NCBI GenBank assembly: GCA_002394165.1
Contig: DGTA01000066.1
Location: 1,413-9,272 of the forward strand
DNA from: Lachnospiraceae bacterium UBA4348
GTDB taxonomy: Bacteria > Bacillota > Clostridia > Lachnospirales > Lachnospiraceae
Reading direction: 5' to 3'
DNA length: 7,860 bases
The notes beneath the pieces are model-generated. The model saw only the letters and a program-made list of their open reading frames with translations, ran no database searches and was not told the DNA's origin. How positions within the stretch are numbered: position 1 is the first letter of the stretch; each line of letters opens with the position of its first letter. This document shows positions 5,706 to 7,860 of the stretch, one piece after another. Made by a program: the position numbers and the translations under genes.

Positions 5706-6950
5706 TTACGGATTTAATGCGGCATTGAGCTGCTGCATGCATTCCTCGGCGGTGATGTCGCCTACCAGTGCCTGGCTGACGGTTGCGGGCCAGTTGGTGA
5801 TCCACTCGGTGGTCTCATCCTTGATCGGAAGGATGCCGGCTACGTCGACGCCCTCGAAGGAGACCAGCATGAACGGATCATTCTGGAAGTATTCACCCTG
5901 CTGTACAGTCGTGCTGACCGGGATATTGCCGGTGCCTTCGCACCACATCTTTTCACCGTCATAAGCGGCAAGGTATTTCAGCCATTCGAAAGCGGCATCC
6001 TTGTTTTCGCAGGAAGCGAACATAACGTTCTCGGTGTCGCCCATGGAGGTCCACTGTCCTTCGCCTGCCGGGAAGATGAAAGCGCCTACGTCATCGCCCA
6101 GTTCCTCAACCATTCCCTTGGAGGAGCCGATGTGATGCACGGTCATGGCGGTCAGGCCGGACTTGAAGTTGGCGATGATCTCCTGGAAACCGTCGTTCGT
6201 TGCGGTGGGCGGGCAGTAGCCTTTCTGGTAGATGTCGATGAAGTCCTGCATGCCCTGGATGGCTTCCGGAGTGGACAGGTCATCCCATGAACCGCCGCGT
6301 GCATAGATAAAGCTTCCCCACGGCTCCTGGCCGCCGGATGCTCCGCGCATGCCCCAGCCGTAAACGTCTGTCTTTCCGTCGCCGTCGGTGTCCATCGTGC
6401 ATTTTTCGATGGCGGTAAGCAGCTCGTCATAGGTCTTGGGAACTTCCACGCCGGCTGCCTCGAAGATTGACGGTCTGTAGTAGACGTAAAGGATCTGGGT
6501 GTTCCACGGCATCAGATACATGGCATCGGATCCGCCGGCCTGTTTCATGATGTTGTAGAGGTTCTCGGAAATATCATCCTTGTCCTCCCAGGCATCCACA
6601 TAGGGATTCAGGTCTTCAAGCAGGTCGTTGTTGACGAACATCGGGGTCGCGGTCAGCTTCAGGGTGGCCACGTCGATGTCAGCGCCGCCCATGACGGTGT
6701 TGAACAGGGTATTGTTGTATCCGCCGCCGTCCCACGGGATCTCCTCGCCGACGACCTCAATGCCGTACTCGTTCTCAGCATTGAATTTTGCGATGATCTC
6801 CTGCATCAGAGCGGAATAATCCGTGTTGTCTGCCCAGTATACATAGTTAAGAGTGCACGGCTCGATCGACTCAGCGTTTGTCAGTGCGCCGAAAGAAACC
6901 ACACCCAGTGCCGCAGCGGCCAGAAGGCCTGCAAGTCTCATCTTTTTCAT
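5706..6950 (-). CDS. Extracellular sugar-binding protein of an ABC importer (CUT1, SBP family 1)
   Basis: A 414-residue solute-binding protein, a usual length for the family, that should capture the sugar outside the membrane and deliver it to the two permeases. The N-terminus has a clear export signal (basic MKKMR, hydrophobic 6-22, likely cleavage after LTNA26). The mature part shows family features: LNYVYWAD at the first strand, 'MQEIIAKFNAEN' helix, PWNTQILYVYYRPSIFEAAGVEVPKTYDELL (148-178), and a calcium-loop-like DTDGDGKTDVYG (187-198) often found in family-1 binding proteins. Ribosome site AAAAGGAGG (6958-6966) sits 7 nt before ATG, supporting this start. Unusually for a Gram-positive binding protein there is no lipobox cysteine; the first Cys is residue 32, after a proline. 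It is the first gene of the operon and is followed by a hairpin. The family assignment is firm; the ligand is unknown. Confidence 0.94.
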   Translation of the reverse strand: MKKMRLAGLLAAAALGVVSFGALTNAESIEPCTLNYVYWADNTDYSALMQEIIAKFNAENEYGIEVVGEEIPWDGGGYNNTLFNTVMGGADIDVATLKLTATPMFVNNDLLEDLNPYVDAWEDKDDISENLYNIMKQAGGSDAMYLMPWNTQILYVYYRPSIFEAAGVEVPKTYDELLTAIEKCTMDTDGDGKTDVYGWGMRGASGGQEPWGSFIYARGGSWDDLSTPEAIQGMQDFIDIYQKGYCPPTATNDGFQEIIANFKSGLTAMTVHHIGSSKGMVEELGDDVGAFIFPAGEGQWTSMGDTENVMFASCENKDAAFEWLKYLAAYDGEKMWCEGTGNIPVSTTVQQGEYFQNDPFMLVSFEGVDVAGILPIKDETTEWITNWPATVSQALVGDITAEECMQQLNAALNP

Positions 6951-7017
6951 CTTTTTGCCTCCTTTTAGTTACACGTGATGCAACAATGTTAGTCGAAATG
7001 ACCATAACTTCGAAAAT

Positions 7018-7046
7018 ATAATAGCACTATTTGGCTAAAATGGCAA
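7018..7046 (-). promoter_or_regulatory. Sigma-A-type promoter of the sugar transport operon
   Basis: On the minus strand TTGCCA (-35, plus coordinates 7041-7046) and TATTAT (-10, 7018-7023) are separated by 17 bp; each matches the consensus at five of six bases. Transcription would begin near 7011, leaving a leader of about 60 nt before the binding-protein ATG. The position and orientation fit the operon and no other gene. Confidence 0.75.
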
Positions 7047-7047
7047 A
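7030..7047. promoter_or_regulatory. Possible operator dyad over the operon promoter
   Basis: TTTGGC-TAAAAT-GGCAAA is an interrupted inverted repeat with five of six arm positions paired. It covers the -35 box and most of the spacer of the operon promoter, which is where a repressor would block RNA polymerase. It is short and AT-rich, so chance cannot be excluded, and no regulator gene lies in the window. Confidence 0.35.
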
Positions 7048-7113
7048 TAAAAATGGGAATATAGGCCGGGTTTAATGACACATGGCCTTCATGACATTTG
7101 CAGACTTGTTTTT

Positions 7114-7141
7114 TTGGGCTTTATCCTTCATATTATATAAA
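7114..7141 (+). promoter_or_regulatory. Possible promoter of the rightmost secreted-protein gene
   Basis: TATAAA (7136-7141) is a good -10 candidate 33 bp before the start codon. The best-spaced -35 is a weak TTGGGC (7114-7119) with a 16-bp spacer; TATTAT at 7131 with TTGTTT at 7106 is an alternative with a 19-bp spacer. The AT-rich stretch makes a promoter here likely, but the exact boxes are uncertain. Confidence 0.35.
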
Positions 7142-7174
7142 GAGTATCCGCTGTGATAAAAGGAGTGTAAGCAG

Positions 7175-7860
7175 ATGATGAATAGAAAATTACTGGCCGG
7201 TTTTTTTGCGGCGGCTGTCCTCATGGGAACAGCTGCCGGTGAGTGCGCCGCAGAAAATGCCGCTGTGCCCGAAGCGCCCGCCGCGGAGGCCGCGGTCACG
7301 GAGATGGCAGACGTATTGACGGATGCTGACGATGCACCGCTCAACTCGGTTTATCAGATCAGCGCCCAGGCGTGCGTTGAACATACCCCGTACGGGAACG
7401 GCATTTCCTCCGCCTCCGGTGAATACACGGATCTGAGGAGCATCAGAGGTTACCTGAGCGGCTCGCTTACGACGGCCGGCCCTTCGGAAGATATGAAGTA
7501 TCAGATGTTTGTCTCGTCCGGTCCCTCCGGCGGGGAACCCTCCGCGATGTATTACCGGTCGTTTTCCTCCGGGACATGGAGCGCGTGGCATATGGTCTCC
7601 GATCAGGCGATGCCGTCTTCATCAAACATCGCGATACGCAAAAAAATGATCGCTCCGTTTCTTGATGCGGAGGGAAATCCGACGGCGGAGAACACCGGAA
7701 CGGCCAATCCGCAGTACATGGGAGATGATCCGGCGATCTTCAGCGATTTTAATGACGCTCCCAGGAACAGCATCTACCAGATCGATCTTGACTGTGATCC
7801 TTCTGTGATGGCCAACAACCCCCTGCCGGGATGTTCATCGGTTCTGATCACGGCCGGCTT
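7175..7860 (+). CDS. Secreted protein with tail-fibre/pyocin-knob-like repeats (3' end outside window)
   Basis: An open frame of 228 complete codons that runs off the right edge. The ATG at 7175 has AAAAGGAG (7158-7165) 9 nt upstream; the adjacent ATG at 7178 is less well spaced. Residues 1-26 form an export signal (MNRKLLAGFFAAAVLMG core; Cys24 follows G-E, so no lipobox), followed by an Ala/Glu/Pro-rich linker to about 50. Two units begin with the same motif, DAPLNSVYQI (53-62) and DAPRNSIYQI (194-203), 141 residues apart. In the first unit, MYYRSFSSGTWSAWHMVS (125-142) resembles the 'yyR...g.WsaW' strand pair of the pyocin-knob fold found at the tips of phage tail fibres, R-type pyocins and some secreted bacterial proteins. 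By analogy it may bind surface carbohydrate. It is divergent from the sugar operon, 224 bp from its first gene. Export is well supported; the knob assignment is from motif only. Confidence 0.7.
   Translation, partial: MMNRKLLAGFFAAAVLMGTAAGECAAENAAVPEAPAAEAAVTEMADVLTDADDAPLNSVYQISAQACVEHTPYGNGISSASGEYTDLRSIRGYLSGSLTTAGPSEDMKYQMFVSSGPSGGEPSAMYYRSFSSGTWSAWHMVSDQAMPSSSNIAIRKKMIAPFLDAEGNPTAENTGTANPQYMGDDPAIFSDFNDAPRNSIYQIDLDCDPSVMANNPLPGCSSVLITAG

Noticed and set aside
5182..5964. A 260-codon plus-strand frame across the first permease and the end of the binding-protein gene
   Set aside because: It is antisense to two certain genes, its product is a low-complexity His/Asp/Gln-rich mirror sequence, and it would run through the intercistronic hairpin.
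6951..7010. A riboswitch or cre site in the leader of the binding-protein gene
   Set aside because: The roughly 60-nt leader has a CACGTG (6972-6977) and scattered short inverted repeats, but no recognisable riboswitch core and no match to the cre consensus.
7190..7591. Minus-strand frames opposite the rightmost secreted-protein gene (also 7072-7344)
   Set aside because: They lie opposite a frame with a good ribosome site, export signal and internal repeat, and they show no recognisable features of their own.

Overview
The window looks like chromosome from a Gram-positive anaerobe of the Clostridia, probably Lachnospiraceae. The evidence is strong AGGAGG-type ribosome binding sites, a CUT1 sugar transporter operon without its own ATPase gene, a secreted InlB-repeat/lysozyme protein, and moderately GC-rich coding with AT-rich intergenic promoters. 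This placement is an inference from style and gene families, not from a marker gene. No rRNA, tRNA, CRISPR array, transposase or integrase was seen.

Layout. (1) 55-1155, plus strand: a secreted protein with two InlB-like beta-grasp repeats followed by a phage-tail-type lysozyme domain. (2) 1156-1533: a 378-bp gap between convergent genes with no credible gene but two large imperfect palindromes, 1189-1275 and 1368-1502. The second is elaborately folded and has a T-run on each strand, so it may terminate transcription in both directions or be a dispersed repeat. (3) 6950 down to 1534, minus strand: a six-gene operon in the order substrate-binding protein, permease 1, permease 2, small cupin-like protein, IolE/IolI-like TIM-barrel isomerase/epimerase, Gfo/Idh/MocA oxidoreductase. 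It has a good sigma-A-type promoter at 7018-7046 with a possible operator dyad over it. A 14-bp stem hairpin separates the binding-protein gene from the permease genes. (4) 7175 to the right edge, plus strand and divergent from the operon: the start of a secreted protein with two copies of a DAPxNS(V/I)YQI motif and a segment like the receptor-binding 'knob' of phage tail fibres and pyocins. It is cut by the window end.

How the genes work together. The operon reads as uptake plus first intracellular steps for a sugar, polyol, sugar acid or glycoside. The binding protein captures the ligand, the two permeases import it using a shared ATPase encoded elsewhere, and an NAD(P)-dependent dehydrogenase and an isomerase/epimerase (or dehydratase/lyase) then transform it. 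The cupin may be a further isomerase or an accessory protein. The substrate cannot be read from the sequence. The dehydrogenase plus TIM-barrel pair resembles inositol-type pathways and 3-keto-sugar pathways, but no single pathway is established here. No regulator gene lies in the window.
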